A stretch of DNA of 64,000 nt from CAIWHR01 sp963816925 (GCA_963816925.1 CAWFMY010000033.1:1-64000), one strand, 5' to 3'; positions 38,763-49,263 are shown, counted from the stretch's first letter. Program-made: numbers and translations. Notes: generated by a model from the letters alone, not told the origin.

Positions 38763-40094
38763 ATGACCGGCATCGAGGTGGGCTTCGTGATCTTCGGCGT
38801 CATGCTGGCGCTGATGGTCGTGCGGGTGCCCATCGGCATCGCGATGTTCATCGTCGGCTTCGGCGGTTACCTCTATCTCACCAGCGGCAATCTCGCCGCG
38901 CTGCTCAATTCGCTCAAGAATCTTGCCTACGCGCGGCTCTCGAACTACGACCTCGTGGTCATTCCGCTGTTCCTGCTGATGGGGCAATTCGCGACGCACG
39001 GCGGACTGTCGAACGCGCTCTTCCGCTTCGTCGGCGCGTTCCTCGGCCATTTCCGCGGCGGCATCGCGATGGCGGCGATCGGCGCGTGCGCCGGATTCGG
39101 CGCGATCTGCGGCTCGTCGGTCGCCACGGCGGCGACGATGGGCCAGGTGGCGCTGCCGGAGCTTCGCCGATTCGGGTACTCGGGATCGCTCGCCACCGGC
39201 GCGCTCGCGGCGGGCGGCACGCTCGGCATCATGATCCCGCCGTCGGTGCCGCTGGTCATTTACGCGATCCTGACGCAGGAGTCCATCGGCAAGCTGTTCA
39301 TGGCGGCCGTGCTGCCCGGCATCATCGCGATGCTGGGCTACATGCTGGTCGTGAGGATCGTCGTCGCGCTGAAGCCGGATGCCGGCCCTGCCGGGCCGCG
39401 CGTCGCGTGGCCGGAACGCCTGAAGAGCCTGCTCGCAGTGCTGCCGGTGCTGGTCGTGTTCGTCGTCGTCATCGTCGGCATCTACGGCGGCTGGGCAAAC
39501 CCGACCGAGGCCGCGGCCATCGGCGCCGCGGCGTGCGGCGCCATCGCGATCATCAGCGGCCGCATGCGGGGGAAGGGTCTCATCGACAGCGCGCTCGGCA
39601 CCGCGCAGGCCACGGCGATGATCTTTCTGATTCTGCTCGGCGCCGACATGATGAACACGACCCTCGCGCTGTCGCAGATGCCCTCCGAGCTCGCGAACTG
39701 GGTCAAGGCGAGCGGCCTCTCGCCGCTGCTCGTGATATTCATGATCCTCGTCATCTACATCTTCCTGGGCTGCGTGATGGACGCGCTGGCCATGATCCTG
39801 CTGACGATTCCGATCTTCTATCCGATGGTGATGGCGCTCGACTACTGGGGGATGCCGACGAGCGACAAGTCGATCTGGTTCGGCATCCTTGCCCTGATGG
39901 TGGTCGAGGTCGGCCTCGTGCATCCGCCGGTCGGCCTCAATGTCTACATCATCAATCGGCTGGCGAAGGACGTCCCGCTGACCGAGACGTTCAAGGGCGT
40001 GGTGCCGTTCCTGCTGTCGGATGCGGTGCGCATCGTGCTGCTGGTATTCTTTCCCGTCATCTCGCTTTTTCTGGTCCACACGTTCAAGCAGTAG
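38763..40094 (+). CDS. TRAP transporter large permease (DctM type)
   Basis: A 443-residue protein with about 12 hydrophobic segments. DctM-family signatures: YDLVVIPLFLLMGQFATHGG, GSSVATAATMGQVALPE, GTLGIMIPPSVPLVIYAI, and GLVHPPVGLNVYIINRL near the end. Start is the ATG at 38763 just after dctQ. It is intact, with no frame change. Confidence 0.95.
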   Translation: MTGIEVGFVIFGVMLALMVVRVPIGIAMFIVGFGGYLYLTSGNLAALLNSLKNLAYARLSNYDLVVIPLFLLMGQFATHGGLSNALFRFVGAFLGHFRGGIAMAAIGACAGFGAICGSSVATAATMGQVALPELRRFGYSGSLATGALAAGGTLGIMIPPSVPLVIYAILTQESIGKLFMAAVLPGIIAMLGYMLVVRIVVALKPDAGPAGPRVAWPERLKSLLAVLPVLVVFVVVIVGIYGGWANPTEAAAIGAAACGAIAIISGRMRGKGLIDSALGTAQATAMIFLILLGADMMNTTLALSQMPSELANWVKASGLSPLLVIFMILVIYIFLGCVMDALAMILLTIPIFYPMVMALDYWGMPTSDKSIWFGILALMVVEVGLVHPPVGLNVYIINRLAKDVPLTETFKGVVPFLLSDAVRIVLLVFFPVISLFLVHTFKQ

Positions 40095-40118
40095 GTCGTC
40101 CTACAGGAAGGGGGCAAC

Positions 40119-41154
40119 ATGAAGGCAGTTCGTCGAGCAGGGTCGTGGGGGGTGCTGGCCCGTTGCATTCGGTGCCGGCGCCGCCGCGGCGCAGGAAGTC
40201 ACGCTGAAGATCCATCATTTCCTGCCGCCGAAAGGGACGATTCAGGCGCAGGTGTTCGAGCCGTGGTGCGAAAAGATCGGCAAGGAGTCGGGCGGCAGGC
40301 TCAAGTGCCAGATCTATCCGGCGATGCAGCTGGGAGGCACGCCGCCGCAGCTGTTCGACCAGGCCAAGGACGGCGTCGCCGACATCGTGTGGACGCTGCC
40401 CACCTACCAGGCCGGCCGCTTCGTCAAGTCCGAGGTGTTCGAGCTCCCATTCATGGCGAAGAATGCCGAGAGCGGCAGCCCGGCGCTGTGGGAGTACGTG
40501 CACAAGAATTCGCTCGACGAATTTCGCGGCGTCAAGATTCTCGCCTTGCACCTCCATGACGGCTCGCTGCTGCATTTTTCCGGCAAGCGCGTGACGAACA
40601 TGGAGGAGATCAAGGGCCTCAAGGTGCGGGCGCCGACGCGAATCGGCACCAAGTTCCTGACGGCCATCGGGGCGACGCCCGTGCAGATGCCGGTGCCGCA
40701 GGTGACGGAGTCGCTGGCGAAGGGGGTGATCGACGGCGCAATGGTGCCATGGGAAGTGGCGCCCGCCCTCAAGCTGCAGGAGGTCACGAAGTACCACCTC
40801 GACACGGCGCCGGGCGTGCCGAAGATGTCGAACTCGATCTTCGTGATCGCGATGAATCCGGCGAAATACGACAGCCTGCCGCCCGACCTCAAGAAGGTGA
40901 TCGACGCGAACACGGGCCTCGAGTGGTCGAAGCAGATCGGCAAGGTGTTCGACGGCACGACCGGCGCCGGCAAGAAGCTCGCTGCCGACGCGGGTGGGGT
41001 GTTCGACACGCTGTCGCCCGCGGAATACGACCGCTGGGTGAAGGCCACCGACGCCGTCGACAAGGAGTGGATCGGCGAGGTCGGCGCCAAGGGCGCCAAC
41101 GGCGCGGCGCTGCTCGACGACGCGAAGGCGCTGATCAAGAAGAATGGCGGCTAG
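40119..41154 (+). CDS. TRAP transporter solute-binding protein (DctP type; frameshift in signal region)
   Basis: About 345 residues when a frame change near 40160 joins the signal start MKAVRRAGSWGVLA to AFGAGAAAAQEVTLKIHHFL. DctP-family text: CQIYPAMQLGGTPPQLFDQ, MEEIKGLKVRAPTRIGTKFL, QVTESLAKGVIDGAMVPWEV. The conserved Arg that clamps the substrate carboxylate is in KVRAPTR. It is periplasmic. The ligand is probably an organic acid. It ends the TRAP operon. Confidence 0.9.
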
Positions 41155-41225
41155 TCGATGCCGCAGTATCCGAGTGGGGCGGAATCGCGGCGGCCCGCCG
41201 CCTTTACACGTGCAAAGCGGATAGC

Positions 41226-41519
41226 GTGCAACTTGATGCATTGAAGCCTGAAGATTTCGAGCCGCTGATCGGCGGCGTGCTCGTGCTCGAGGTGCCCGGC
41301 GGCCCGGTCGATTGCGAACTCACGCAGGTCCGCCGCCTGGCGCTGCATTCGGTGCGCGCGCATCCCCCATTCGCCCTGATCCTGCGCGGCCCGCGCAGCC
41401 GGCCCTTTGCGCAGGGAACGTATCCGGTGCGACATCCGGAACACGGCCGGCTGGAGCTGTTCGTGGTGCCGGTGGGGCCGGATCCCGCGGGACTTTGCTA
41501 CGAGATCACGTTCAACTGA
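41226..41519 (+). CDS. DUF6916-like small protein
   Basis: A 97-residue protein starting at a GTG at 41226. It reads LKPEDFEPLIGGVLVLEVPG, then CELTQVRRL, FALILRGPRSRPFAQGTYPV and ends GLCYEITFN. I recognise this as the DUF6916 type, beta-rich and with no signal peptide, which I recall near tail-collar proteins. Function is unknown. It is on the opposite strand to the collar operon and convergent with the GNAT gene by eight bases. Confidence 0.65.
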   Translation: MQLDALKPEDFEPLIGGVLVLEVPGGPVDCELTQVRRLALHSVRAHPPFALILRGPRSRPFAQGTYPVRHPEHGRLELFVVPVGPDPAGLCYEITFN

Positions 41520-41527
41520 CCGAGTCG

Positions 41528-42047
41528 TCAGCGCTCGGCAGCAAGGTGGACCGGCCGTTCCATGAAGAGATAGATACCGCGCGTCTCACGCGTGACGAAA
41601 CCCAGCCGTTCGTAGAGGCGCAAGGCCGGATTGAATGGCTCGACGTGCAGCGTTACGGGCAGTCCGAGGTCGTCGGCGTAGCGAAGCATGCTCGTCGTGA
41701 TGGCGGTGCCGATGCCGTTGTTGCGGCGTTCTGCCGTCAGCGCGATTTCCATCAAGCGCACTTCACGCGGGCCGGTATCCGTATAGAGACGCCCGATCGC
41801 GACGGCGTCGGCTTGAACGCACGAGCCACTCCGCGCCCGGATAGTGCCGGCGGTAATGCGTCCACTGCAATTCGAATTGCCCGCGGAGGAACGTCCGCTT
41901 TTGCGCGTCGTCCCAGGGAACGGGACGCAACTCGTCCTCGCGGGTCGACGCAAACAGATCGGCGAGGAATTCCCGGTCGGCCGCGCATTCTTCGCGCAGC
42001 GTCACGCCGGCAGGCAGTCCCTGCGCCGACGCGAGGAACGAAGCCAT
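41528..42047 (-). CDS. GNAT-family N-acetyltransferase (frameshift)
   Basis: About 173 residues after joining two frames near 41818 (EWLV into VQADAVAIGRLY). The acetyl-CoA loop is RRNNGIGTAITTSML (a Q/RxxGxG/A variant), with LHVEPFNPALRLYERLGFV as the typical GNAT end. It starts at the ATG at 42047, five bases after the Tat-type protein gene, so it is the last gene of the collar operon. It may modify one of the operon products before export; that is speculative. Confidence 0.8.
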
Positions 42048-42052
42048 GTTGC

Positions 42053-42778
42053 CTAACCGGCGGCGTGCACCGGGCTCACGACCAGGGTGACGTAGTCGAA
42101 ATCGATCGCCATGCCGTCGTTTCGCGCGAGCGAGCCGGCTTTCTCGCCCCAGGTGATCTGATTCCAGTCGGGCGTGAGGCCCGTGGAGGCTGATGGCCCC
42201 GCCAAGCCGTAGATCCCGGGGCCGAGCCCGGAGCCGCCGATCTGATAGTAAAGCGAGCCCGACGGCTGGGCACCGGAAACCGCGCTTTTCAGTCGGAAGG
42301 CTGCTGCAATTCCGGCGGCCTGCGGCACGCTCGCGGTAAAGGTCAGCGGAGAACTGGATTTCACGTGCTGCCCGGGAAGATCGACATACTGCCACGCATA
42401 GAAGGGCGCGAAGAAGGGCGCTTCGTTCAATGCGAAATTGACGGTGATGTCGATGCGCTCGATCGTCGGCGCGGCCGAAGGCACGAAGCCCAGGATCTGC
42501 ACGGCGGCGCGAACATTGGATCGTCCCCAGCGCTCGCGAATCGTTGCCTCGCCGGAGGAGGGGGACCAGGTGCTGATGAACGCGGCGCTGCGCGCAAGGT
42601 AACCGAGGGTCATGCCGGCGCTGGCGGCAGCCTGATTCGACTGGACGATCCCGACGGGATTGGCGTTCGCGGCGAACCCGCCGACGTCCTCGCCGGCGGC
42701 GTGGTCGCGCAGCGCTTGCACCGCCACGCCGCTTGCCGCCAGCGACCCCAGCCCGGTAACGAAATCTCGACGATTCAT
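42053..42778 (-). CDS. Tat-type exported protein of unknown function
   Basis: A 241-residue protein beginning MNRRDFVTGLGSLAASGVAV, a twin-arginine signal (RRDF) followed by a short hydrophobic segment and VQALRDHAAG. The mature part is rich in beta-like, Thr/Ser/aromatic text (IDITVNFALNEAPFFAPFYA, LYYQIGGSGLGPGIYGLAG). I do not recognise a family. It is complete and 22 bases after the third collar gene. Context says it is secreted along with the collar proteins. Confidence 0.6.
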   Translation of the reverse strand: MNRRDFVTGLGSLAASGVAVQALRDHAAGEDVGGFAANANPVGIVQSNQAAASAGMTLGYLARSAAFISTWSPSSGEATIRERWGRSNVRAAVQILGFVPSAAPTIERIDITVNFALNEAPFFAPFYAWQYVDLPGQHVKSSSPLTFTASVPQAAGIAAAFRLKSAVSGAQPSGSLYYQIGGSGLGPGIYGLAGPSASTGLTPDWNQITWGEKAGSLARNDGMAIDFDYVTLVVSPVHAAG

Positions 42779-42800
42779 GTGGCCATCCTTGAATTCCGAA

Positions 42801-43326
42801 TCAGCTGCGCGGCGGAAATATGCCTTGCAGCGCGATGCAGAAATTGAGCGTGAGGTAAGGCTGCATGTTGTTGTGCGGCTGGTCGCCGCCTGCGGGGGCC
42901 ACGGCATTGTCGCTCAGGTGCGCGATCCCGGCACTGCTGGGTTGGTAGAGGATGGCGCCAATGCAGCGAGCGACCAAGCTCGCCGACGGCCTTGGTCGGT
43001 CCTCTCCTGGCTGATTCGACGCCTGCAGGGTATGGAAATGCGACAGGAATCTCGGATTCCAGCAAGGTGACGGTTTCGCTTCCGCCGGTTTCGCCGAGGT
43101 CATGCGAGCGACAGACCGGGACCCTGCCCGGGATGCATCGGCGCGTTGCCCTGCACGTCGGGCAAGCGCAAAGTTCGATTTGCCGTCGCCGCCGTAGGTC
43201 GTGCCGAGCAGCGAGAACAGCGCGGTGTTCTGCGAGATGGGCAAGATCTGGCCGTTGCAAAAGGCCCAGCCCTTCGGCGCGAAGTTGAAGGGGAAGATGC
43301 GGATTTCCGCGACAAATGGGATCCAT
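42801..43326 (-). CDS. Phage tail collar/Mdp-like protein 1 (several frameshifts)
   Basis: About 175 residues when pieced together across at least three frame changes (near 43315, 43175 and 43060). The corrected N-terminus reads FVAEIRIFPFNFAPKGWAFC, then NGQILPISQNTALFSLLGTT and YGGDGKSNFALP, the Tail Collar domain. The C-terminus is GGDQPHNNMQPYLTLNFCIA. The same layout recurs in the two genes upstream. The ATG at 43326 has AAGGA. These proteins are named for microcystin-dependent protein and occur outside phage; no phage structural genes are near. Confidence 0.8.
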
Positions 43327-43340
43327 GTATTACGTCCTTC

Positions 43341-43850
43341 TCAGTTCTGGCTCGGGAAAATCCCGAACAGCGAGATGATGAAGTCCACGCAGAGATACGG
43401 CTGGAAGTTGTTGTGCGGCTGACTGCCGCCCGTCGACGCGATCGGCTGCAGGTTCACGGCGGTGTTCGGCGTTCCGTGACGATGTACGGCGTGTAATTCG
43501 GCGTCATCGCCGAGCGACGTTGTTCGCCGCGTTCGTCGTCGAGGCGTTGTCGGCGCTCGCAAGGAACGCGTGGAATGTGCGAGGGGATCTGCGGCACGGT
43601 GAGCGTGACTGTCTCCACGCCTCCAGTCTCGGCCTGCGATGAAACCGTTGCCGAAATGCAGCGGTATCCGGCCGCGCAGATCCGGCAGCGCGAAGGTCGA
43701 CTGACCGTCGCCGCCGTAGGTCGTGCCGATGAGATTGAACAGCGTCTCGTTTTCCGAGATCGGCAGCAACTGTCCTTCGCAAAACATCCAGCCGGCGGGG
43801 GCAAAGTTGCCGGCGAATATCCGGATTTCGCCAACATAAGGTTGTGCCAT
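43341..43850 (-). CDS. Phage tail collar/Mdp-like protein 2 (frameshifts)
   Basis: About 170 residues. The N-terminus is clean (MAQPYVGEIRIFAGNFAPAG, then WMFCEGQLLPISENETLFNL and IGTTYGGDGQSTFALPDLRG). The middle needs frame changes near 43640 and 43475, between which ETVTLTVPQIPSHI can be read. The end GGSQPHNNFQPYLCVDF returns to frame. AGGAGAGG precedes the ATG at 43850. It is paralogous to its two neighbours and probably forms trimeric collar-type folds. Confidence 0.82.
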   Translation of the reverse strand: MAQPYVGEIRIFAGNFAPAGWMFCEGQLLPISENETLFNLIGTTYGGDGQSTFALPDLRGRIPLHFGNGFIAGRDWRRGDSHAHRAADPLAHSTRSLRAPTTPRRRTRRTTSLGDDAELHAVHRHGTPNTAVNLQPIASTGGSQPHNNFQPYLCVDFIISLFGIFPSQN

Positions 43851-43861
43851 CGCCTCTCCTT

Positions 43862-44373
43862 CTAGTTCTGCGACGGGAAGATGCCCTGAAGCGCGATCGA
43901 GAAATTCAGGACCAGGAACGGTTGCATGTTCAAGTGCGCCTGGCTGCCGCCTACGTTCGCCACGGGTGCCGGATTCATGGCGTTGAGATTGGCAGGGGGG
44001 CGTATAGCTCTGCGACAGGGGGCTCGCGAGAACAATTGCCGTTCGGAATCGCCACGTTCGAATTGTCCGACTGCGGAGGACGCGTTCGCGACGTGCGCGT
44101 GCGTCGGGCAGCTCGGCGATCGAAAGCGTATGGCCCTGCTCGCCGCCCCGTTCGCCCAGCGTGTGGCCCGGCGCCCACGTGGATCGGCGCGCGGCCCTGC
44201 AGGTTGGGCAAGGCGAAATTCACGCGGCCGTCGCCGCCGTAGGTCGTCCCAGCAGCGCGAACAGCGCCTGGTTCTGATTGATGGGCAGCAACTGGCCGTT
44301 GCACAGCGCCCAGCCCTTGGGCGCGAAGCCGAAGGACATGATGCGGATTTCCGACAAGAAATGGTTCTGCCAT
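43862..44373 (-). CDS. Phage tail collar/Mdp-like protein 3 (frameshifts)
   Basis: About 170 residues across frame changes near 44355, 44250 and 44000. Corrected text: IRIMSFGFAPKGWALCNGQL, LPINQNQALFALLGTTYGGD and VNFALPNLQGRAPIHVGAG, then GGSQAHLNMQPFLVLNFSIA and GIFPSQN. It starts at the ATG at 44373, 132 bases after the giant beta-helix gene, a gap with no gene. It is the first of three tandem copies. Confidence 0.8.
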
Positions 44374-44505
44374 GTTCAGCCTTCGTCAGGCCGGAAGGCG
44401 AATGCATCGTTTGGAACCGTCGACGATCGCATCCTGCACTTCGTACGTTAGTCGCGCCCGTACCTCACGACAACGAGCAATCGGTGTGCCAGCAGATCCA
44501 TTGCA

Positions 44506-47500
44506 TCATGGCGGCGCCGTGTTGCAGGACTGGAAGTTGCTGCCGCTGATGGCGTCGACACCTCCGCCGGCCGGATTTTGAGCACGAAACGAAGTCGTCG
44601 CTTGTACGCCGGTCGCGGGCGACGGCGCAAGGCCGGTGATCCCGAAATCGTTGGTCGCTTGTACGCTACCTTGCTTGCGGATGCCGATGCCTCCGGCGCC
44701 GTTGCTCCCCGCGCTCGTGTTCCCGAAATGGTCACGCAAACGCCGTCGTCGGCGCTCGCGGCATTGCCGGCATCGATACGGATACCCTCGCGCGCGTTCC
44801 GCCGGCGTTGACCGGAGCGCCAACGCCGTTGCTCGCGATCTTCATGTCGGCAAAGCCGCTCGTGCCGCGACCCACCAGCAGAATGCCATTGCCGTCGGTC
44901 CCGCTGATCGTGTTGTTGGTAACCGTGAGCGTAAGGTCCGGCGTCCATGCGTGCCGGCGCCCCGAGCTGTTGCCGCCGGCAATCCCGTTGCCACCGCCTG
45001 ATTGGGCGGTGCGTCGCCATCGATGGCGTTGTTGTTCACCGTCCCCACCATGTCCGGTGCCGTTGTTGCCGACGAGGATGACGGTGCCGAGGTCGCTGCT
45101 CGAGGGGCGTGGCAACGGGGGCGGTGCATCCTCCGGAGTTCGTGCCGTTGCACTGGATGAGGAAATACGTCATGGCGCGCGAAGCGGGTTGCCGCCGCTA
45201 TTCGCCCCGGATGGCCTGGGTCGCCGTTGCCTTCACGGTGATCGAGTTGTTGGTGATCGAGATGAGCATGGTCGAGGTCTCCGGAATGCCCGCCACCGCG
45301 CCGGGACCGGAGGCATTCGAGCCGCTGATGGAAAACTGGATCCGGTGCCGCCAGTGTTCGACACGATTGTTCTGGTCGAACGTCGCGTTCTCGACCTTGA
45401 ACACGGTGCTGTCGTTGTTGGTGCCGACGAAGTTGATGCCGCTGCCCTGGTGGTGCCCGTGATGGTGTTGTTCGAGACCACGGCGTTGGTCACATCGCCC
45501 GTTGTCCGACTGGATGTCGAGACCGCTGTAGAACGAGTTGGTGATCGTGTTGCCGGTCACGGTCAGCGTGCCGGCGATGTTGTTGCCCAATCCCGAGTTG
45601 GTGCCGTTGAACGCGATGGCGGAATCGAAGCTCGCGTTACCGGCGCTGTCGATCTTGCCGTTCGTGAAGCTGAAATTGGTGACCATCGTCCCGTTGATGC
45701 CGCTGTCGCGTCGTCTGGATCAGCATCGATCGATGCGATCGACTCTGGTGTTGTCAGCGACACACCGTCGCCGGTCGAATTTTGAATGGTTCCGCCGCTG
45801 CAGGTGGTGTTGCCGACCTGCAGTGTTCGTCGATCCGTCACCGACGAGCCAAGGTCCCGGCCCCGGTATTGTTGAGGATGATTCCGTTCGCGGCACCGTT
45901 GGCGCTCACGCTCTTGAACTTGACGCCGGCACCGCCAATCGTCGTGTTCGTGACGTTGACCGCCGGTCCGGTGGTCGTGATCGCGGTGCTGGTCGCATTG
46001 GATCGCGGACCCGTGCCGCCGCCTGTGGCCGTGAATGCGGCGTTGGCGCCGTCGTGAGGCTCAGGCGCCCGTAAAGCTGATCGTCGCGCCCCGTTGCTGG
46101 TGAGCGAGATACCGGTGTTGTTATCCGTGATCGCGCCGTTGAAGGTCACCGTGCCGCCGGTCTTGTTGGCGACGCTGACCGAATGGGCGTTGCCGCTCGC
46201 GATCGTTCCGTTGTAGGTGAGGGTGCCGGTTCCGCCGGTGACGTCGAACGTGTTGGCCGTCGAACCGCTCAGCGCGCCATTGCCGAGCGTCGCGTTGCCG
46301 CCGATCGCCGCGAGCTTGATGCCGTTGGCGCCGCCCGACGACGAGATCGAGGTGAAGCTGCCGCTCAGCGTTCCGTTCGTGAGGTCGAGGGCCGGACCGC
46401 TGCCGCTGATGACGACGTCGCTCGTCGTCAGCGTCCCGAAGCCGGTGCCGCTGATCGCCTTGGTGGTGGCCGAGCCGGTGACGAGATTCACGCCTCGGAG
46501 ATTGTTCGTCGTCCCGACGCCGTTGAGGTTGACCGCATTCGTCGCGGCCGAGGCGATGCTGATCGTCGGCGCCGGCAGGTTGAGCGATGGTCGCGCCGCC
46601 AGCGTGCCCTGCGCCGGCAGCGCAATGGCGAACAGCGCATCGAACGTCGTTCCGGTCACGCCCTGGCCGATGAGCCAGCCATTCGAATTGAGCGTCACGC
46701 TGGTGGAATACGTCCCGTTGTCGCCGATGAAGAGACGAGTGTTGGTCGCCGCTGCGATATTGGCCAATGCGGTGGCCAGCAGGCATTCGTTGGTCAGCGT
46801 GCAATTGCCGGCGCCCGTCGCCGCCTGCTTCACGAAAAAGATCGAGGGTCCCGCCACCGTGAAGCTGACCGTGGCCGGCGGCGCTGTTCACGCCGGGCGG
46901 GGGGCTTCCGCTGTCGGTGACGTGATAAGTGAAAGCGACGGTCGTGCCGGCGGACAGCGGCGGCGGGGTGAAGACGAAGCTGCCGTCGCCATTGATGGTG
47001 AGGAGGCAGCCGGGGCACAGGGAGTCCGGCGTCGTGTTGATCGTGACCGACGTGCCGTCGGGATCCGTGCCGCCCAGCTTGCCGGCGGGATACGTGATCG
47101 GAATGCCCGCCTGCGCCGGAAGATTGACGTATCCAAAGGCCGTCGGCGGATTGTTGATCGCCGTGATGTTGATCGTGCTCGTCACCGGCACGCTCGCGGC
47201 TTGCCCGTCGTCGCCGATCCAGGTGACCGTGCGTGACGCGGGGTTGGGATTGGTCGACGGATTGCTGTAGCGCACGCTCCGCAGCGCTGTCTGGTAGTTC
47301 GCCAGCGACGCGGAACCGGACAACGTCAGCAGGCAATTTCGCTGCGTTGTAGTTGCCGCTGATGCCGTTCTGATTGGTGAACGAGAGCACGTCCTCCGGA
47401 TTGGTGCAGTTGCCGGTGATCTGCGCGGTCGCGCCGACGAGGTTGATGCTGTCCGAGTCGGTCACCGTGATGGTGTTGTCGATCACCGTCGCCGGATTGC

Positions 47501-48296
47501 CCTCGGTGAAGTTGATCGTCGCGCCGGCGGTGAGGACCGGCGGCTGCGGGTTGCCCGAATCGGTGCAGCCGATCAAGGGTGAAGCGACGCTGGCGATCAG
47601 GTTGCCGCGGCACTTGCCGCTGGCGCCGGCCACGAATTCGATTCCCTTGTCCGCACCCGTGATGCGATTGGTATCCGCAAGGCCGCCGATGGTAATGGAC
47701 TGAAACCGGATCCCGACGGCGGAACCGGTTCCCTGCTTGGTGGTGTCGGTGACGTCGTTGTCGATCAACCGCGGACCGGCGCCGGTCGCGAGAATGCCGA
47801 TCGCATCCGCATTCGCACCGAGCGTCGTCGTTCCGCCCGTGCGCGCGACCTGGCTGTCGCGCACCTCGTTGCCGACGCCGTCGACCTGAATCCCGACCAG
47901 CGTGTTCTTGTCGGCGCGAATGCTGTCGACGACGTTGCCCTGGGACGCGCCGGACGTCTCGAAAAAGATGCCCTTCAGGAAGCCGCGGACCGTTCCGTTC
48001 TTGATCGTGACGTTGACGCGGTCAAGCGCGTGGATGCCGACCGCGGTGGTGCCGGCGCCGCCAAGGCCGCCAAGCGTGAAACCGTTGAGGTCGATGACCA
48101 CATTGTTGGTCTGGACGTCGATCGCATTGCCCGACGCGGCGGCCATGTTCACGTCGGCGGTCAGGCAGTAGACGTCCTGCACCGTGATCACCGCCGGCAG
48201 CGCGGAGATCGGCGTGCAGTCGACCGTCTCGGCCCGGGCTGGAGCGATGAATGCCAGCAGGACGAGCAGCGCGGCACCGAGTTTGGCCGCGGACAT
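44506..48296 (-). CDS. Giant secreted beta-helix/Ig-like repeat protein (many frameshifts)
   Basis: About 1,260 residues if reconstructed. A signal peptide (LGAALLVLLAFIAPARA) precedes a 230-residue right-handed beta-helix (IDVQTNNVVIDLNGFTLGG, DRVNVTIKNGTVRGFLKGIF) paralogous to the upstream gene. A cadherin-like or Ig-like region follows (ATINFTEGNPATVIDNTITV, then PPTAFGYVNLPAQAGIPITY and INGDGSFVFTPPP). The rest is Ser/Thr/Gly/Asn-rich beta-strand repeats with parallel-helix turns such as NNTITG. Frame changes occur near 47325, 46880, 46070, 45840, 45720, 45470 and several points below 45200. It may be an adhesin or surface fibre; no autotransporter barrel or anchoring motif is visible. 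Confidence 0.75.
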
Positions 48297-48304
48297 GGTC
48301 ACGC

Positions 48305-49070
48305 TCAGTCGTTGGTGCCGACAGGCGGTGCCGGTACCGGTGAAGGGCGAGGTCACACCAAAGGTCAGGTTGTCGCGGTACTTGCCGGTTGCCCCGTTGC
48401 TGTAGTCGATCCCGCGGTCGGCCGCCGTGATCCGGTTATTGACCGCGAAGGCGCCGGTCGCGCCGTTGAAGTTGACGCCCGTCGCCGTCCCGCTGCCTTG
48501 CTTGAAGGTGTTGATCACATCGTTGTTCAGCACGCGCGGGCCCGTGCCGAGCATCAGGATGCCTGTCGCGCCGGCGTTGGGTATCGTCGTCGTGCCACCG
48601 GTCGCCACCACCTGATTGTTGCGGACGATGTTGCCGGCGCCGTCGACCTCGATCCCGACGAACGTGTTCTGGTCGGCGCGGACACCTTCGATCACGTGCC
48701 CCTGCGAGAGCGTGACATTCTCCAGGAAGATCCCCTTGAGAAAGCCGCGCACCGTCCCGTTCTTGATCGTGATGTTCTGCCGATCGAGCGCGTGAATGCC
48801 ATGCGCCGCGGTGCCGAAGCCGGCGCTTAGTCCGCCCAGCTTGAAGCCGTTGAGATCCAGGACCACGTTGTTGGTCTGGATGTCGATGGCGATGCCGGTG
48901 TTGATGTTGGTCGCGAGATTCGCCGTGAAGCAGTAGACGCCCTGCACGCTGATCACCGCCGGAATCGTCGTGATCGCCGTGCAGTTCACGGTCTCGGCAA
49001 GTGCGGTTGTGGTGTTCAACGCCACCGTCGGTACGACGATCAACGTGGCAAGAATTCGGCGGGCACTCAT
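48305..49070 (-). CDS. Secreted right-handed beta-helix protein (frameshift at stop)
   Basis: About 254 residues. A signal peptide (RRILATLIVVPTVALNTTTA) and a beta-helix with the repeated elements AIDIQTNNVVLDLNGFKLGG, DRQNITIKNGTVRGFLKGIF and GNIVRNNQVVATGG. It is paralogous, nearly position by position, to the N-terminal 230 residues of the next gene. One base missing near 48325 removes its own stop (CVGTND then TGA) and fuses it in frame with the downstream signal peptide; I read this as an artefact. GGAGGAGAG precedes the ATG at 49070. It is the operon's first gene. Confidence 0.8.
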
Positions 49071-49164
49071 GGGACGCTCTCCTCCACGGTGATGGAGTAT
49101 GGACGGCGGTACGGACATTCGACGGGGGTGCTGCGATCCGGGCCCGCGGGCAGGCCGATGGACC

Positions 49165-49263
49165 CATGCATGTGACCACAATTTCATTCGACTCGCAAGA
49201 GCAAAACCGCGCTCGCGCAAGGCTCCGGAATTGGCATCATGTAGTCCACATGCATGTCACAAT
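49165..49263. promoter_or_regulatory. Direct repeats and palindrome in the beta-helix/cytochrome divergent region
   Basis: CATGCATGTGACCACAAT at 49165 recurs 84 bases later as CATGCATGTCACAAT at 49249, differing by a three-base gap. CATGT-AGTCC-ACATG at 49238-49252 is an inverted repeat overlapping the second copy. The 262-base gap between the divergent genes has no other clear element. These are likely regulator sites for one or both transcripts. Confidence 0.5.

Noticed and set aside
42801..44373. Prophage or contractile injection system remnant suggested by tail-collar genes
   Set aside because: No tube, sheath, baseplate, capsid, lysis, integrase or attachment repeat lies nearby. Mdp-like collar proteins are known outside phage.
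48296..48305. Single fused beta-helix protein spanning both genes as one open frame
   Set aside because: The second half has its own signal peptide starting at the ATG at 48296, and adding one base near 48325 restores a stop for the first; a frame error is simpler.
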